A stretch of 64,000 nt of DNA from Rhizobium redzepovicii (GCF_019793435.1 NZ_JAILYH010000013.1:124001-188000), one strand, 5' to 3'; counted from the first letter of the stretch, positions 16,484 to 25,872 are shown. Made by a program: numbers and translations. Notes: generated by a model from the letters alone, not told the origin.

Positions 16484-17671
16484 ATGCGGCAAGGTTGGAG
16501 ATGGTTTGGGCCGGAAGCGCCGGTGACGCTCGATGATGTCCGCCAGACGGGCGCGACCAACATCGTCTCTTCGCTGCACCAGGTGCCGATCGGCAGGGCC
16601 TGGACGGAAAAGGAGGTGCGCGAGCGCCAGTCTCTGATCGAGACGACGCCTGGCAACCGTTCGCCGCTGGTCTGGTCGGTGGTCGAAAGCATTCCGATCC
16701 CCGATGCCGTCAAGCGCAAGGGCGGGGAGGCGAAGGCTGAAATCGAGGCGTGGATCGCCAGCCTTGAAGCAGTCGCCGCCTGCGATATTCCGATCGTCTG
16801 CTACAATTTCATGCCGGTGGTCGACTGGACCCGCACCGATCTCGACTTCGTGACGCCGACGGGCGCCACCGCCATGCGCTTCGATCATGAGCGCTTCGCG
16901 GCCTTCGACCTCTTCGTTCTGGAACGGCCGGATGCGGAAAAGCAATATTCCGCGGAAGACCGCGAACGGGCCCGTGTCGTCTTTGAGGCGATGTCGGAAG
17001 AGGAAATCGCCGAGATCACCCGTATCATCACCTCGGCTTTGCCTGGTTCGACCACCGAGCCTCTGACCATTCCAGCCTTCCGGGAAAAGCTGGTCGCCTA
17101 TAGCGGCATCGACGCCGCACGGCTGCGCCGGCATCTGATTGAATTCCTGGAGGCGGTAACCCCGGCTGCCGAGGCCCGCGGCGTCAAACTGACGCTGCAT
17201 CCCGATGATCCGCCGCGTTCGCTGTTCGGTCTTCCCCGCATCGCCTCGACGGGCGACGATTATGCCGCTCTCTTCGATGCCGTGCCATCGCCAGCAAACG
17301 GCATGTGTTACTGCACCGGCAGCCTCGGCGTACGCGCCGAGAACGACCTGCCGGCGATCGCCCGGCGCTTCGCCTCGCGCATCCACTTTGCCCACCTGCG
17401 TGCCACGACCCGCGAGGGCGACGGCCGGACCTTCCATGAAAGCGCGCATCTCGAAGGCGATGTCGACATGGTCGCGGTGCTCAGGGAACTGGTCGCGGAA
17501 GATAAGCGCCGCAGTGCAGAGGACACCATCGTCTTCCGCTCGGACCATGGCCACCGCATGCTCGACGATCTCGATAAGACCGTCACCCCCGGTTACCCGG
17601 CGATCGGCCGCATGCGCGGCCTCGCCGAACTGCGCGGCATCCTGCATGCGCTGGGCGCTCCGCCGAACTGA
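16484..17671 (+). CDS. uxuA: Mannonate dehydratase
   Basis: The 395-residue protein matches UxuA in length and motifs. It has MRQGWRWFGP at the start, CYNFMPVVDWTRTDL near residue 106, LTLHPDDPPRSLFGLPRI near 232, a conserved CYCTGSLG Cys near 273, and HFAHLRA plus FRSDHGHRMLDD towards the end. UxuA removes water from D-mannonate to give 2-keto-3-deoxygluconate, in the glucuronate branch of hexuronate catabolism, using a divalent metal in the cytosol. The GntR gene just upstream is its likely regulator. The other uxu genes are not in this window and must lie elsewhere. Confidence 0.95.
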   Translation: MRQGWRWFGPEAPVTLDDVRQTGATNIVSSLHQVPIGRAWTEKEVRERQSLIETTPGNRSPLVWSVVESIPIPDAVKRKGGEAKAEIEAWIASLEAVAACDIPIVCYNFMPVVDWTRTDLDFVTPTGATAMRFDHERFAAFDLFVLERPDAEKQYSAEDRERARVVFEAMSEEEIAEITRIITSALPGSTTEPLTIPAFREKLVAYSGIDAARLRRHLIEFLEAVTPAAEARGVKLTLHPDDPPRSLFGLPRIASTGDDYAALFDAVPSPANGMCYCTGSLGVRAENDLPAIARRFASRIHFAHLRATTREGDGRTFHESAHLEGDVDMVAVLRELVAEDKRRSAEDTIVFRSDHGHRMLDDLDKTVTPGYPAIGRMRGLAELRGILHALGAPPN

Positions 17672-17711
17672 GGCGACCCGGACGCCGCGTCGCGCCTTTA
17701 GCGGAAATCGT

Positions 17712-17746
17712 CGCGCTCTGAAGCCCAATCGATGCTTCAGAGCGCG
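17712..17746. terminator. Bidirectional hairpin between uxuA and tetR
   Basis: A perfect 13-bp stem (arm CGCGCTCTGAAGC) with a nine-base loop lies between the convergent uxuA and TetR genes and overlaps the last bases of the TetR frame. It lacks a long T run, so it may be a mRNA 3'-end structure rather than a classical terminator. Confidence 0.6.
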
Positions 17747-18384
17747 CAGCCCTTCAAGAACAGATCTGTGCACATCCTCGCCCTTGCGGCGATCTCTTCA
17801 ATCCCAGGCGGCTGTTGCTGACGCAGCATCGCGGCGCGCTGCGGCTCCAAAATCATCATGCCGCGCAGCATGCCGCAGGCGGCATGCGGATCCTCAAGGG
17901 TTATCAGCCCGCGGTCGATCTGCTTGCGAAGCCAGTTCTCCATCAGCGTGTTGGTTCTGACAATGGCTTTCTCATAGAAGCTGGTGGCGATTTCGGGAAA
18001 ACGGTCCGACTCGCTGATGACGAGCCGGGTCACGGTGATCGTATCCAGCGAGAGCGTCAGCATGCCATAGGCCGTCAGCATGCGCTCCAATCCCTGCCTC
18101 AGGTCCGCCACGGCGAGTGTGCCGGGGTCGAGCGCCGTGACGAAGCGTCCCGTGCGCTCCGTGATCATTTCGGAAAAGAGATCCGCCTTCGTCGGGAACA
18201 GGCGGTAGAGCGTCTTGGTCGAAACCCCGGCGTCCTGTGCGATTGCAGCGATGCTTGCGGCGGCATAACCGCTCTCATGGAACTGCCGGTTGGCCGCCTC
18301 GATGATCACGCTTCTCGTATCGTCGTCGCAACGGACTTGCGGTCGGCCTCGTGGCCTCTTCTCGATTTCGTGATTTTGGACCAT
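17737..18384 (-). CDS. TetR-family transcriptional repressor
   Basis: The 215-residue protein has a TetR helix-turn-helix at about residues 20-65 (SIAAIAQDAGVSTKTLYRLFPTK) and an all-helical ligand domain. The Arg/Pro-rich lead RPRGRPQVR precedes it. It is divergent from an EmrAB-type efflux pair across a 135-bp gap with repeated TTTCCAAA boxes, the classic layout of a repressor controlling a pump. I used ATG 18384; in-frame codons further upstream overlap the putative operator and are unlikely starts. The inducing compound is unknown. Confidence 0.87.
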   Translation of the reverse strand: MVQNHEIEKRPRGRPQVRCDDDTRSVIIEAANRQFHESGYAAASIAAIAQDAGVSTKTLYRLFPTKADLFSEMITERTGRFVTALDPGTLAVADLRQGLERMLTAYGMLTLSLDTITVTRLVISESDRFPEIATSFYEKAIVRTNTLMENWLRKQIDRGLITLEDPHAACGMLRGMMILEPQRAAMLRQQQPPGIEEIAARARMCTDLFLKGCAL

Positions 18385-18389
18385 GACAA

Positions 18390-18454
18390 TTTTCCAAATT
18401 CTCGTTGACATCCATTTTCTAATACATATTTTGGAAAACAGCAAGTTTCCAAAG
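18390..18454. promoter_or_regulatory. TetR operator candidates between tetR and emrAB
   Basis: Three related boxes lie in the divergent gap: TTTTCCAAA (18390-18398), its inverted copy TTTTGGAAAA (18429-18438) and GTTTCCAAAG (18445-18454). Their number and position suit binding of the adjacent TetR protein to repress both directions. No binding data are implied. Confidence 0.55.
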
Positions 18455-18519
18455 TGCATTCCACCTGAATTCAATGGCCGCGGCCGATAGCGACAGCGAC
18501 CACTCCCAGGAGAGAGACA

Positions 18520-19704
18520 ATGTCCGTCAAAACGCTGCAGGCCTTGAACAACAACGCACCTGTCCCGGAGACCACGGCGGAAGCCGCCCCCGCAACCCTT
18601 GATGCCGGCGGCACACCGCACATCGTCGAACCTGCCGTCGTGTCAGAGCCTCCCGCCCGCAAGCGCGCCGGCCGCGGATTGCTGCTCGGCGCAACCGCCA
18701 TCGTCCTGATCGCCGCCACAGCTCACTACGGCCATAACTACTGGACCGTCGGCCGCTTCGAGATCGCGACCGACGATGCCTATGTAAAGGCTGACAATAG
18801 CACCGTCGCACCGAAGGTATCGGGCTATATCGCCGACGTGCTGGTCAGCGATAACCAGGTCGTCAAGGCTGGCCAGCCGCTTGCCCGCATCGACGATCGC
18901 GATTTCCGCGCTGCCCTCGACCAGGCCAAGGCCGATGTCGCTGCGGCCGAAGCGACCTTCAACGCCAAGCAGGCCTCGCTCGATATACAGCAGTCGACGA
19001 TTGCCGCCGCGCGCGCCACGGTCGAAGTCGACAAGGCCAATGAGACCTTTGCCGAACAAAACAACAAGCGTTATGCCAACCTCGCGACCAACGGCTATGC
19101 GCCGGTGCAGACGGCGCAGCAGGCGGCTTCCGCCATCGCCGCGGCTCAGGCGACCATTGTTCGCGACAGCGCCGCTCTCGATGCCGCCGTTAAGCAGGTC
19201 GATCTCCTGAATGCCGAACTCGCCCAGGCTAAGGCGGCCCTTGCGCGCAACCAGGCCGTCCTGCATCAGGCTGAGCTGAACCTCTCCTACGCAACCATTG
19301 CCGCACCTGTCGACGGCACTATCGGCAACCGGACACTACGTGCCGGCCAGTATGTGCAGGCCGGCACCCAGCTGATGTCGGTCGTGCCGACGAGCGCCGT
19401 CTATGTGATCGCCAACTACAAGGAGACGCAGCTTACCGATGTTCGGGCCGGCCAGCCGGTCGATATCGAGGTCGATACCTTCCCGGGCCGCATCTATCGC
19501 GGCCATGTCGACAGCCTTGCTCCGGCAAGCGGCCAGGAATTCGCGCTGCTGCCTCCCGACAATGCGACCGGCAATTTCACCAAGGTCGTGCAGCGCATCC
19601 CCGTCAAGATCGTCCTGGATGGGCAAACTGCCAATGCCGACCTGCGTCCCGGCATGTCCGTCCAACCGAGCATCGACACCAAGGCCGATGCTAGCCGCAA
19701 CTAA
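18520..19704 (+). CDS. HlyD/EmrA-type membrane fusion protein
   Basis: The 394-residue protein has a short cytoplasmic lead, one membrane segment at about residues 46-65 (LLLGATAIVLIAATAHY), and a periplasmic part with the split biotinyl-lipoyl domain (DDAYVKADNSTVAPKVSG near 86, NLSYATIAAPVDGTIG near 250). An Ala-rich coiled coil lies at about 125-245. Such adaptors link an inner-membrane MFS pump to an outer-membrane channel. It starts the emrAB-type operon, with the pump gene 24 bp downstream and the TetR gene divergent. No TolC-like gene is nearby. Substrate unknown. Confidence 0.9.
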   Translation: MSVKTLQALNNNAPVPETTAEAAPATLDAGGTPHIVEPAVVSEPPARKRAGRGLLLGATAIVLIAATAHYGHNYWTVGRFEIATDDAYVKADNSTVAPKVSGYIADVLVSDNQVVKAGQPLARIDDRDFRAALDQAKADVAAAEATFNAKQASLDIQQSTIAAARATVEVDKANETFAEQNNKRYANLATNGYAPVQTAQQAASAIAAAQATIVRDSAALDAAVKQVDLLNAELAQAKAALARNQAVLHQAELNLSYATIAAPVDGTIGNRTLRAGQYVQAGTQLMSVVPTSAVYVIANYKETQLTDVRAGQPVDIEVDTFPGRIYRGHVDSLAPASGQEFALLPPDNATGNFTKVVQRIPVKIVLDGQTANADLRPGMSVQPSIDTKADASRN

Positions 19705-19728
19705 GCGCAGGGACCAGGAGATCGTGTC

Positions 19729-21312
19729 ATGTCCAGCATTGCAGCCACCGCTGGGGCCATTCCGCAACCGCGCGCCAGCACCAGGGAATGGATCGCCGTC
19801 CTCGCCGGCATGATCGGCGCTTTCATGGCGATCCTCAACATCCAGATCACCAATGCCTCCCTCCTCGATATCGAGGGCGGCATCGGAACAGGGGTCGACA
19901 ACGGTGCGTGGATCTCCACCTCCTACCTGATCGGCGAGATCGTCGTCATTCCGCTGACGGCCTATTTTAGCAGCGTGTTTTCGTTCCGCCGCTATATCCT
20001 CGTCAACTCGATCCTGTTTCCACTGTTTTCGATCGCCTGCGCCTTCGCCCATGATCTCGGCACGATGATAGTGCTGCGCGGCCTGCAGGGTTTTGCCGGC
20101 GGCGTGCTGATCCCAATGGCCTTCACCATGGTGCTAACCAAGCTGCCGAAACCGCAGCAGCCGCTCGGCCTGGCGATCTTTGCGCTCTCGGTCACCTTCG
20201 CGCCGGCAATCGGCCCGACCATCGGCGGTTATCTCACCGAAAACTACGGTTGGCAGACGATCTTCTTCATCAACGCCATCCCGAGCGCGATCATGGCCGT
20301 GGCTCTTGCGCTGACGCTCGACAAGCAGCCGATGCAGCTCCACCTGCTGAGGCAAGGCGACTGGGCGGGAATTATCACCATGGCGATTGGTCTCTCGGTG
20401 CTGCAGACGGTTCTCGAAGAAGGCAACAAGGAGGACTGGTTCTCCTCGCCCTTCATCGTCAAGCTCAGCATCCTTGCCTTCGTCTTCCTTGCCGCCTTCA
20501 TCTGGATCGAGCTGACCGTCAAGAAGCCGCTGGTCAAGCTCAGCCTGCTGACGCAGCGCAATTTCGGCATCGGCGTTGCCGTCAACGTGCTGGTGGGCGT
20601 CGCCCTCTTCGGCACCGTCTATATCCTGCCGCAATATCTCGGCCAGGTGCAGCGCTACAATGCCGAGCAGATCGGCATGGTGCTGGCCTGGACCGGTCTG
20701 CCGCAGCTGCTGCTAATCCCGCTCGTTCCGCTGATGATGAAGCGCTTCGATGCGCGTTACATCGGCTTTCTCGGCATCTCGATCTTCGCGATCAGCTGCT
20801 TCATGAACGTCACGCTTTCGGCCGATACCGCAGGCGACCAGTTCTGGATCCCGAACATCGTTCGCGCCATCGGCCAGGCGCTGGTGCTGACGCCGATCAC
20901 CGCCATCACCACCGCCGGTATCGCGGCAACAGATGCAGCCGCCGCCTCGGGCCTGACCAACATGCTGCGCAATCTCGGCGGCGCCGTCGGCACGGCAACG
21001 CTCGGCACGGTGCTGACCAAGCGCGAGCAGTTCCACTCCAACATCATCGGCCAGTCGGTAACGCTCGGCCGCGATGAGGTCCGCGACCGGCTTGCACAAA
21101 CGACCGCCTATTTCATGCAGCACGGCATTTCCGACCCCGCTCTCGCCGGGCAGAAGGCCGTTGTCGCTCTCGGTCAGATCGTCAGGCGCCAGGCGCTCAT
21201 CCTGGGCTTCGCCGATACCTTCGCCGTCATCGGCGTGGTTCTTGCCATTGCTGCCGTCGCCCTGCTGCTCACCCAGAAGCCGCGGGCTGGCGCTGGCGCC
21301 GGCGCGCACTGA
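19729..21312 (+). CDS. DHA2-family MFS drug efflux pump (EmrB-like)
   Basis: The 527-residue protein has fourteen predicted membrane segments, usual for the DHA2 family. Recognisable motifs are AFMAILNIQITNASL near residue 30, WISTSYLIGEIVVIP near 63, LRGLQGFAGGVLIPMAF near 112 and FAPAIGPTIGGYL (motif C) near 158. EmrB-type pumps export hydrophobic compounds by proton antiport together with an EmrA adaptor. It is the second gene of the operon after the HlyD-type protein. The C-terminus is Ala/Gly-rich. The exported compound, perhaps a plant phenolic or antibiotic, is not predictable here. Confidence 0.92.
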   Translation: MSSIAATAGAIPQPRASTREWIAVLAGMIGAFMAILNIQITNASLLDIEGGIGTGVDNGAWISTSYLIGEIVVIPLTAYFSSVFSFRRYILVNSILFPLFSIACAFAHDLGTMIVLRGLQGFAGGVLIPMAFTMVLTKLPKPQQPLGLAIFALSVTFAPAIGPTIGGYLTENYGWQTIFFINAIPSAIMAVALALTLDKQPMQLHLLRQGDWAGIITMAIGLSVLQTVLEEGNKEDWFSSPFIVKLSILAFVFLAAFIWIELTVKKPLVKLSLLTQRNFGIGVAVNVLVGVALFGTVYILPQYLGQVQRYNAEQIGMVLAWTGLPQLLLIPLVPLMMKRFDARYIGFLGISIFAISCFMNVTLSADTAGDQFWIPNIVRAIGQALVLTPITAITTAGIAATDAAAASGLTNMLRNLGGAVGTATLGTVLTKREQFHSNIIGQSVTLGRDEVRDRLAQTTAYFMQHGISDPALAGQKAVVALGQIVRRQALILGFADTFAVIGVVLAIAAVALLLTQKPRAGAGAGAH

Positions 21313-21362
21313 CAACTGCCTCCAGCTATAGCCGCAAATACTGCCGCCGGAGAAAAGCCTGC

Positions 21363-21388
21363 GTCGCGCGCTCTGTCGGGCGCGCGAC
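21363..21388. terminator. Hairpin between emrB-like gene and epimerase
   Basis: A 9-bp G+C-only-ended stem (GTCGCGCGC with GCGCGCGAC) and an eight-base loop sit in the short gap between two convergent genes. It could end transcription from both sides; only a weak T-rich tract follows. Confidence 0.6.
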
Positions 21389-21394
21389 CTTCTA

Positions 21395-22261
21395 TCATAA
21401 AATCTCGACGGTAAAGGCGAAGCGAGCGATCGCGCCCGGTGCCAGGATCGTCGTCGAGGGCCGCTTCGAAAGCTCGCCCGAGCTCCCAGCCTCCGCGGCG
21501 GTTCCATGCCAGGGCTCGATGCAAAGGAAGGGTGCACCCGGTTTGGTCCACAGGGCAAGATTGGGCAGATTTTCGAACCGGAACCGCATGGTCGGCCCGT
21601 CTTCGGCGCTATAACTTAAGCGTTCGCCCGCTCCTTGCGGAAAGATCATCGCATCCGCATCAAACATTGCGTGATCGAGCACCAGCCGGCCATCCTTGAA
21701 CGGCGAGGGCAGCGGCACAGGATTGATAAGGCCACCCTGCAGCCGCACAAGCGGCGGCTCGCCCTTATTGTCGAGCGTAACGACATGGGCGTGCCCGGCA
21801 GCACCCGGCAGCGGCCAGGCAAAGGCCGAATGGAACCCGAGGCCGAACGGCATCGCCTTTTGGTCGCGGTTGGTAACTTCTGCCGTCACCGTCAAGGCGC
21901 GTCCCTCGATCGCATGGGTCACAGCTAGCTGAAAGTCGAAGGGATAAACAGCCTGGGTGGCCGCCGAGGTGACCAGTTCGTATCGGCACATTGTCGCGGT
22001 GGTTTCCGCAAGCGCAAATTCGCTGCGGCGGGCAAAACCATGCTGAGCCATCGGATAGATCGTGCCGTCGATTGTTATCTTGTCGTCCGGCGCCTTGCCG
22101 ACGATCGGGAAAAGGATCGGCGACCGTCCGCTCCAGAAGGCCGCATCGCCCGTCCACAGCCATGAGCGCCCGTCGCTGGTGGAGAGCGCCTGCATCTCGG
22201 CCCCGAGGGAGGAGACGTCGACAGTGAGATGCTGGTTTCCAATCCGGATTGAGCTTGGCAT
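21395..22261 (-). CDS. Aldose 1-epimerase family protein (LacX-like)
   Basis: The 288-residue protein has the galactose-mutarotase fold of the LacX/YeaD-like group. Markers are SLGAEMQALSTSDGRSWLWTGD near residue 18, FPIVGKAPDD, the His of MAQHGFARRSEF near 73, LGFHSAFAWPLP near 147 and the C-terminal LCIEPWHGTA. The two His and the C-terminal Glu are the usual catalytic set for interconverting sugar anomers. It stands alone on the minus strand, convergent with the efflux operon. ATG 22261 gives a family-like start; the reading frame further upstream is not protein-like. Sugar specificity is unknown. Confidence 0.88.
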   Translation of the reverse strand: MPSSIRIGNQHLTVDVSSLGAEMQALSTSDGRSWLWTGDAAFWSGRSPILFPIVGKAPDDKITIDGTIYPMAQHGFARRSEFALAETTATMCRYELVTSAATQAVYPFDFQLAVTHAIEGRALTVTAEVTNRDQKAMPFGLGFHSAFAWPLPGAAGHAHVVTLDNKGEPPLVRLQGGLINPVPLPSPFKDGRLVLDHAMFDADAMIFPQGAGERLSYSAEDGPTMRFRFENLPNLALWTKPGAPFLCIEPWHGTAAEAGSSGELSKRPSTTILAPGAIARFAFTVEIL

Positions 22262-22359
22262 CGCAATTCCCTTTCGCTGGTTCGGCACCAAGCCATATCT
22301 TTCTGCGCCGTTGATTTCCACTCAATAGGGAAGGGAGCGGCCTCCGCCCTCGCAACGCG

Positions 22360-22689
22360 TTATTTCCGCACCGCGCCCAATCTCGCGATTACCTCGTTCG
22401 GAATGCCGTAGCGCTGAATGGCGTCGCGGTTGTTTCTGAGCCCGCAGATCTCACGCTGGATGAAGAAGGCCCATACCGCGTCGGACGCTGCATCGAGAAG
22501 TGTCTCGCGTTCTTCGGCACTCTGGCGGTCGGCGGTCCAAGCCTTCAGCGCGGCAAGTGTTGACTCAACCTTCAGCCCGTGACGCCCGAGCGCATCGGCG
22601 CGTTCCGACATCAACTCGTATTCGAGGACGTTGAAACCGTTTCTGTCCTGCTCGGATTGTCTGAAGGACTGCGGCGGACGAACGCTCAT
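22360..22689 (-). CDS. Conserved hypothetical protein (DUF6665-like)
   Basis: The 109-residue soluble protein contains NVLEYELMSERADALGRHG near residue 20 and a C-terminal WAFFIQREICGLRNNRDAI. I recall this pattern from a rhizobial DUF6665 family of unknown function, without certainty. The composition is helical and charged. ATG 22689 is used rather than the GTG at 22695. It diverges from the ABC-F gene, with about 140 bp between the starts, and lies about 100 bp from the epimerase gene. Confidence 0.6.
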   Translation of the reverse strand: MSVRPPQSFRQSEQDRNGFNVLEYELMSERADALGRHGLKVESTLAALKAWTADRQSAEERETLLDAASDAVWAFFIQREICGLRNNRDAIQRYGIPNEVIARLGAVRK

Positions 22690-22832
22690 TGGCACAGGTC
22701 TCCGTTGGCGCGAGCGGCAATAATATCCAAATCAAACGTGCAGATCGAGAGGGTCGGAAACGGGACTATCCCCCGATTTCCCAGCATGGCATAAGCGCGG
22801 CAAAATCTCTTTCCCAGGCTCCCACGCACATC

Positions 22833-24455
22833 ATGATTCGTATCGAGAATATCAGCAAGCAGCTCAGCCACCGCATCCTCTTCATCGAGGCATCAGCAGC
22901 GCTCAATAGAGGCGAGAAGATCGGTCTCGTCGGCCCGAACGGCGCCGGCAAGACGACGATCTTCCGGATGATCAACGGTGAGGAACAGCCCGACGAAGGG
23001 CAGGTCTCCTGTGAAAAGGGCGTCACCATCGGTTATTTCAACCAGGACGTCGGCGAAATGGCGGGCCACAGTGCCGTCGCCGAGGTGATGAACGGCGCCG
23101 GCCCTGTCAGTGTCGTTGCCGAGCAATTGCGTGAGCTCGAGGCGGCCATGGCCGATCCCGAGCAGGCCAACGACATGGACAAGATCATCGAGCGTTATGG
23201 CGAGGTGCAGGCGCGTTACGAGGAGCTGGACGGTTATGCGCTCGAAGGACGCGCCCGAGAAGTGCTCGCCGGCCTGAGCTTCAGCCAGGAAATGATGGAC
23301 GGCGATGTCGGAGCCCTGTCGGGTGGCTGGAAGATGCGCGTGGCGCTCGCCCGCATCCTGCTCATGCGCCCCGATGTCATGCTGCTCGACGAGCCGAGCA
23401 ACCATCTGGATCTCGAAAGCCTGATCTGGCTGGAGGAGTTCCTGAAAGGCTACGAAGGTGCGCTGCTGATGACCTCCCACGACCGCGAGTTCATGAACCG
23501 CATCATCACCAAGATCATCGAGATCGATGGCGGCGCATTGACGACCTATTCGGGCGATTACGAATTCTACGAGCAGCAGCGGGCACAGAACGAGAAGCAG
23601 CAGCTGGCCCAGTTCGAACGCCAGCAGGCGATGCTGGCCAAGGAAATCAAGTTCATCGAGCGGTTCAAGGCGCGGGCGTCACATGCCTCGCAGGTGCAGA
23701 GCCGCGTCAAGAAGCTGGAGAAGATCGACCGGGTGGAGCCGCCCAAGCGCCGCCAGGTTGTTTCCTTCGAATTCCAGCCAGCGCCGCGATCCGGCGAGGA
23801 CGTGGTCAGCCTCAAGAACGTCTACAAGAAATACGGCAGCCGAAGCATCTATGAAGGGCTGGATTTCATGGTGCGGCGGCGGGAGCGCTGGTGCATCATG
23901 GGCATCAACGGCGCCGGCAAGTCGACACTGCTGAAGCTGGTGACGGGCACCGCCGAGCCTGATCAAGGCAGCGTCGCTCTCGGCGCCAGCGTCAAGATGG
24001 GCTATTTCGCCCAGCACGCCATGGATATTCTCGACGGCGAGCATACCGTCTTCCAAGCGCTGGAAGACCGGTTTCCGCAAGCGGGGCAGGGGCCTTTGCG
24101 GGCGCTTGCCGGATGTTTCGGTTTTTCCGGGGACGATGTCGAGAAGCGGTGCCGCGTGCTGTCGGGCGGCGAGAAGGCGCGGCTGGTCATGGCGATGATG
24201 CTGTTCGACCCGCCGAACCTGCTGGTGCTCGACGAGCCGACGAACCATCTCGACCTCGACACCAAGGAGATGCTGATCAAGGCGCTCTCGCAATATGAGG
24301 GCACCATGCTGTTCGTCTCGCATGACCGGCATTTCCTCGCCGCACTCTCCAACCGGGTGCTGGAGCTGACGCCTGAGGGCATCCATCAATATGGCGGCGG
24401 CTACACCGAATATGTGGCGCGCACCGGCCACGAGGCGCCGGGTCTCAGGAGCTGA
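22833..24455 (+). CDS. ABC-F family ATPase
   Basis: The 540-residue protein has two ABC ATPase domains and no membrane segment. The first Walker A is GPNGAGKTT (near residue 34) with signature LSGGWKMRVALARIL; the second is GINGAGKST (near 360) with signature LSGGEKARLVM. Both Walker B boxes read LLDEPSNHLD or VLDEPTNHLD, the ABC-F hallmark. The charged linker between domains (about 240-310) matches the P-site tRNA interaction motif region. ABC-F proteins act on ribosomes in translation rescue or antibiotic protection. The start is ATG 22833; the open frame upstream is not protein-like. Confidence 0.92.
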   Translation: MIRIENISKQLSHRILFIEASAALNRGEKIGLVGPNGAGKTTIFRMINGEEQPDEGQVSCEKGVTIGYFNQDVGEMAGHSAVAEVMNGAGPVSVVAEQLRELEAAMADPEQANDMDKIIERYGEVQARYEELDGYALEGRAREVLAGLSFSQEMMDGDVGALSGGWKMRVALARILLMRPDVMLLDEPSNHLDLESLIWLEEFLKGYEGALLMTSHDREFMNRIITKIIEIDGGALTTYSGDYEFYEQQRAQNEKQQLAQFERQQAMLAKEIKFIERFKARASHASQVQSRVKKLEKIDRVEPPKRRQVVSFEFQPAPRSGEDVVSLKNVYKKYGSRSIYEGLDFMVRRRERWCIMGINGAGKSTLLKLVTGTAEPDQGSVALGASVKMGYFAQHAMDILDGEHTVFQALEDRFPQAGQGPLRALAGCFGFSGDDVEKRCRVLSGGEKARLVMAMMLFDPPNLLVLDEPTNHLDLDTKEMLIKALSQYEGTMLFVSHDRHFLAALSNRVLELTPEGIHQYGGGYTEYVARTGHEAPGLRS

Positions 24456-24559
24456 GATTATTTTGTGCGGCATGTCGAAACCGTCGGCGCCGAAGCGACC
24501 AGCAACGAGCCGGCCGGCGATATCGGTCGGATGGTCGGAGCAACGGAGGAGAACTGCCC

Positions 24560-24946
24560 ATGCTGCTGGATAGGATCGAGGTCATCACCCTGTTCGTCGA
24601 CGAGATCGACGCGGCGAGGGCATTTTACCAAAAGGTCTTTGCCGCCGATGTCGTCTATCAGGACGACGTCTGCTCGGTGCTGAAGTTTTCGGAAACGATG
24701 GTCAATCTGCTCCAGGTGACCGAAGCGCCGCAGCTGGTCGAGCCCTCGACGGTGGCGGCATCCGGCTCGGGCAGTCGCGTCCTGCTGACGATGAAGGTCG
24801 ACAATGTCGATGCGGTCTGCACGGAGCTGCGCAAGCTTGGTGTAACACTGCTCAACGGTCCGATCGATCGTCCATGGGGCCGCCGCACGGCCGCTTTTGC
24901 GGATCCGTCCGGCCATGTCTGGGAGGTTGCGCAGGAACTGCGCTAA
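24560..24946 (+). CDS. VOC/glyoxalase-fold protein
   Basis: The 128-residue protein has the paired beta-alpha-beta-beta-beta modules of the vicinal oxygen chelate fold, with VITLFVDEIDAARAFYQKVF at the start and RTAAFADPSGHVWEVAQEL at the end. The terminal Glu of WEVAQ is a typical metal ligand. Members include glyoxalase I-like enzymes, dioxygenases and resistance proteins, so the reaction cannot be named. A clear GGAGGAG precedes the ATG at 24560. It follows the ABC-F gene by about 100 bp on the same strand. Confidence 0.85.
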   Translation: MLLDRIEVITLFVDEIDAARAFYQKVFAADVVYQDDVCSVLKFSETMVNLLQVTEAPQLVEPSTVAASGSGSRVLLTMKVDNVDAVCTELRKLGVTLLNGPIDRPWGRRTAAFADPSGHVWEVAQELR

Positions 24947-25078
24947 ACATTGCATCCAATGCCTTGGCGGGCCGCTTCCTTCACGCGGAGGACGGTTTCG
25001 GTGCTTATTGCCACGATGATGACCAAATTCCGTGGTGTTCGGAGCCCTCTTCATGCAATCGGGGACGGGCGCATCGGC

Positions 25079-25606
25079 ATGGACTGGATCAATCGCTACA
25101 TCGATCAGCCGCTACTGCACGGCGCGGCGGGCTTGCTGCGGAGCTGGCATCTTCGCACACGGCAACCGCCGGAGCTGCTGGAGCCGACATGGAATCTCGT
25201 CGTGCTCGCCTTTCTCCTGATCGCCAGCGGGCAAGTCCTGGCCGGCAAACCTTTCGCGCTCGGTGTTACCGCGCTGATCATGCTGGCGCTGCCGTCAGCA
25301 CGAAAACTGCTTTCGGCGATGAAGGCGAGGGGAGGCGGCTACGGCGCCCGGGAATACAAGTCACTGAGAGCGCGCGCCATCGCCAAACGTGAGGCGGAGT
25401 GGTCGGTGCGGATCATCGTCCTGTTTTCCTCCGCCTGCCTTCCCTTCATCGCCCGCATCGACGATCCGGCGGGAGCCTGTTTCATGCTGGGGGCGAGCAT
25501 CTGGTTCGTCCTGACTGGGCCGCTCAAGGCCTATCTCGATGCAGCCGAACCTCCCGAGCCGAATGAAGGCGACCGGATGTTCAGCGGCGCCCTCCATTTC
25601 GGCTGA
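25079..25606 (+). CDS. Hypothetical membrane protein
   Basis: The 175-residue protein has about four hydrophobic segments, near residues 40-58, 61-78, 110-125 and 133-152, and a basic central stretch. I do not recognise the family. I chose ATG 25079, preceded by a G-rich ribosome-binding site, over upstream in-frame codons because the upstream reading is not protein-like. It lies 132 bp after the VOC gene and 101 bp before a DUF1328 gene, all on the plus strand. Confidence 0.6.
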   Translation: MDWINRYIDQPLLHGAAGLLRSWHLRTRQPPELLEPTWNLVVLAFLLIASGQVLAGKPFALGVTALIMLALPSARKLLSAMKARGGGYGAREYKSLRARAIAKREAEWSVRIIVLFSSACLPFIARIDDPAGACFMLGASIWFVLTGPLKAYLDAAEPPEPNEGDRMFSGALHFG

Positions 25607-25707
25607 ACCGGGCCGATGCGACGTTGCATGCGCCGGCCGTGAGAGGGACAGGGAACCAAATGGGGGCGGCTTCCGTTATGTGAGCAGCAACGTAAAAGGA
25701 GATTGCG

Positions 25708-25872
25708 ATGCTTTATTACGCTCTGGTGTTTCTCGTTGTGGCCTTGATTGCCGGCGTCCTCGGATTTGGCGGTATAGCAGGTGCTTCAGCTTCTATTGCC
25801 CAGGTTCTGTTCTTTATTTTCCTGGTGCTGTTCGTCGTATCTCTCGTCATGCGCTTTATGCGAAGAGTATAA
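25708..25872 (+). CDS. DUF1328 small membrane protein (YtjA-like)
   Basis: The 54-residue protein consists of two membrane helices, LYYALVFLVVALIAGVLGF and a second rich in Phe, Leu and Val, joined by a GGIAGASASIAQ hinge and ending MRFMRRV. This matches the DUF1328/YtjA family of tiny membrane proteins, often stress-associated in rhizobia, of unknown function. An AAAGGAGA ribosome-binding site precedes ATG 25708. A strong intrinsic terminator follows 18 bp after the stop. Confidence 0.88.
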   Translation: MLYYALVFLVVALIAGVLGFGGIAGASASIAQVLFFIFLVLFVVSLVMRFMRRV

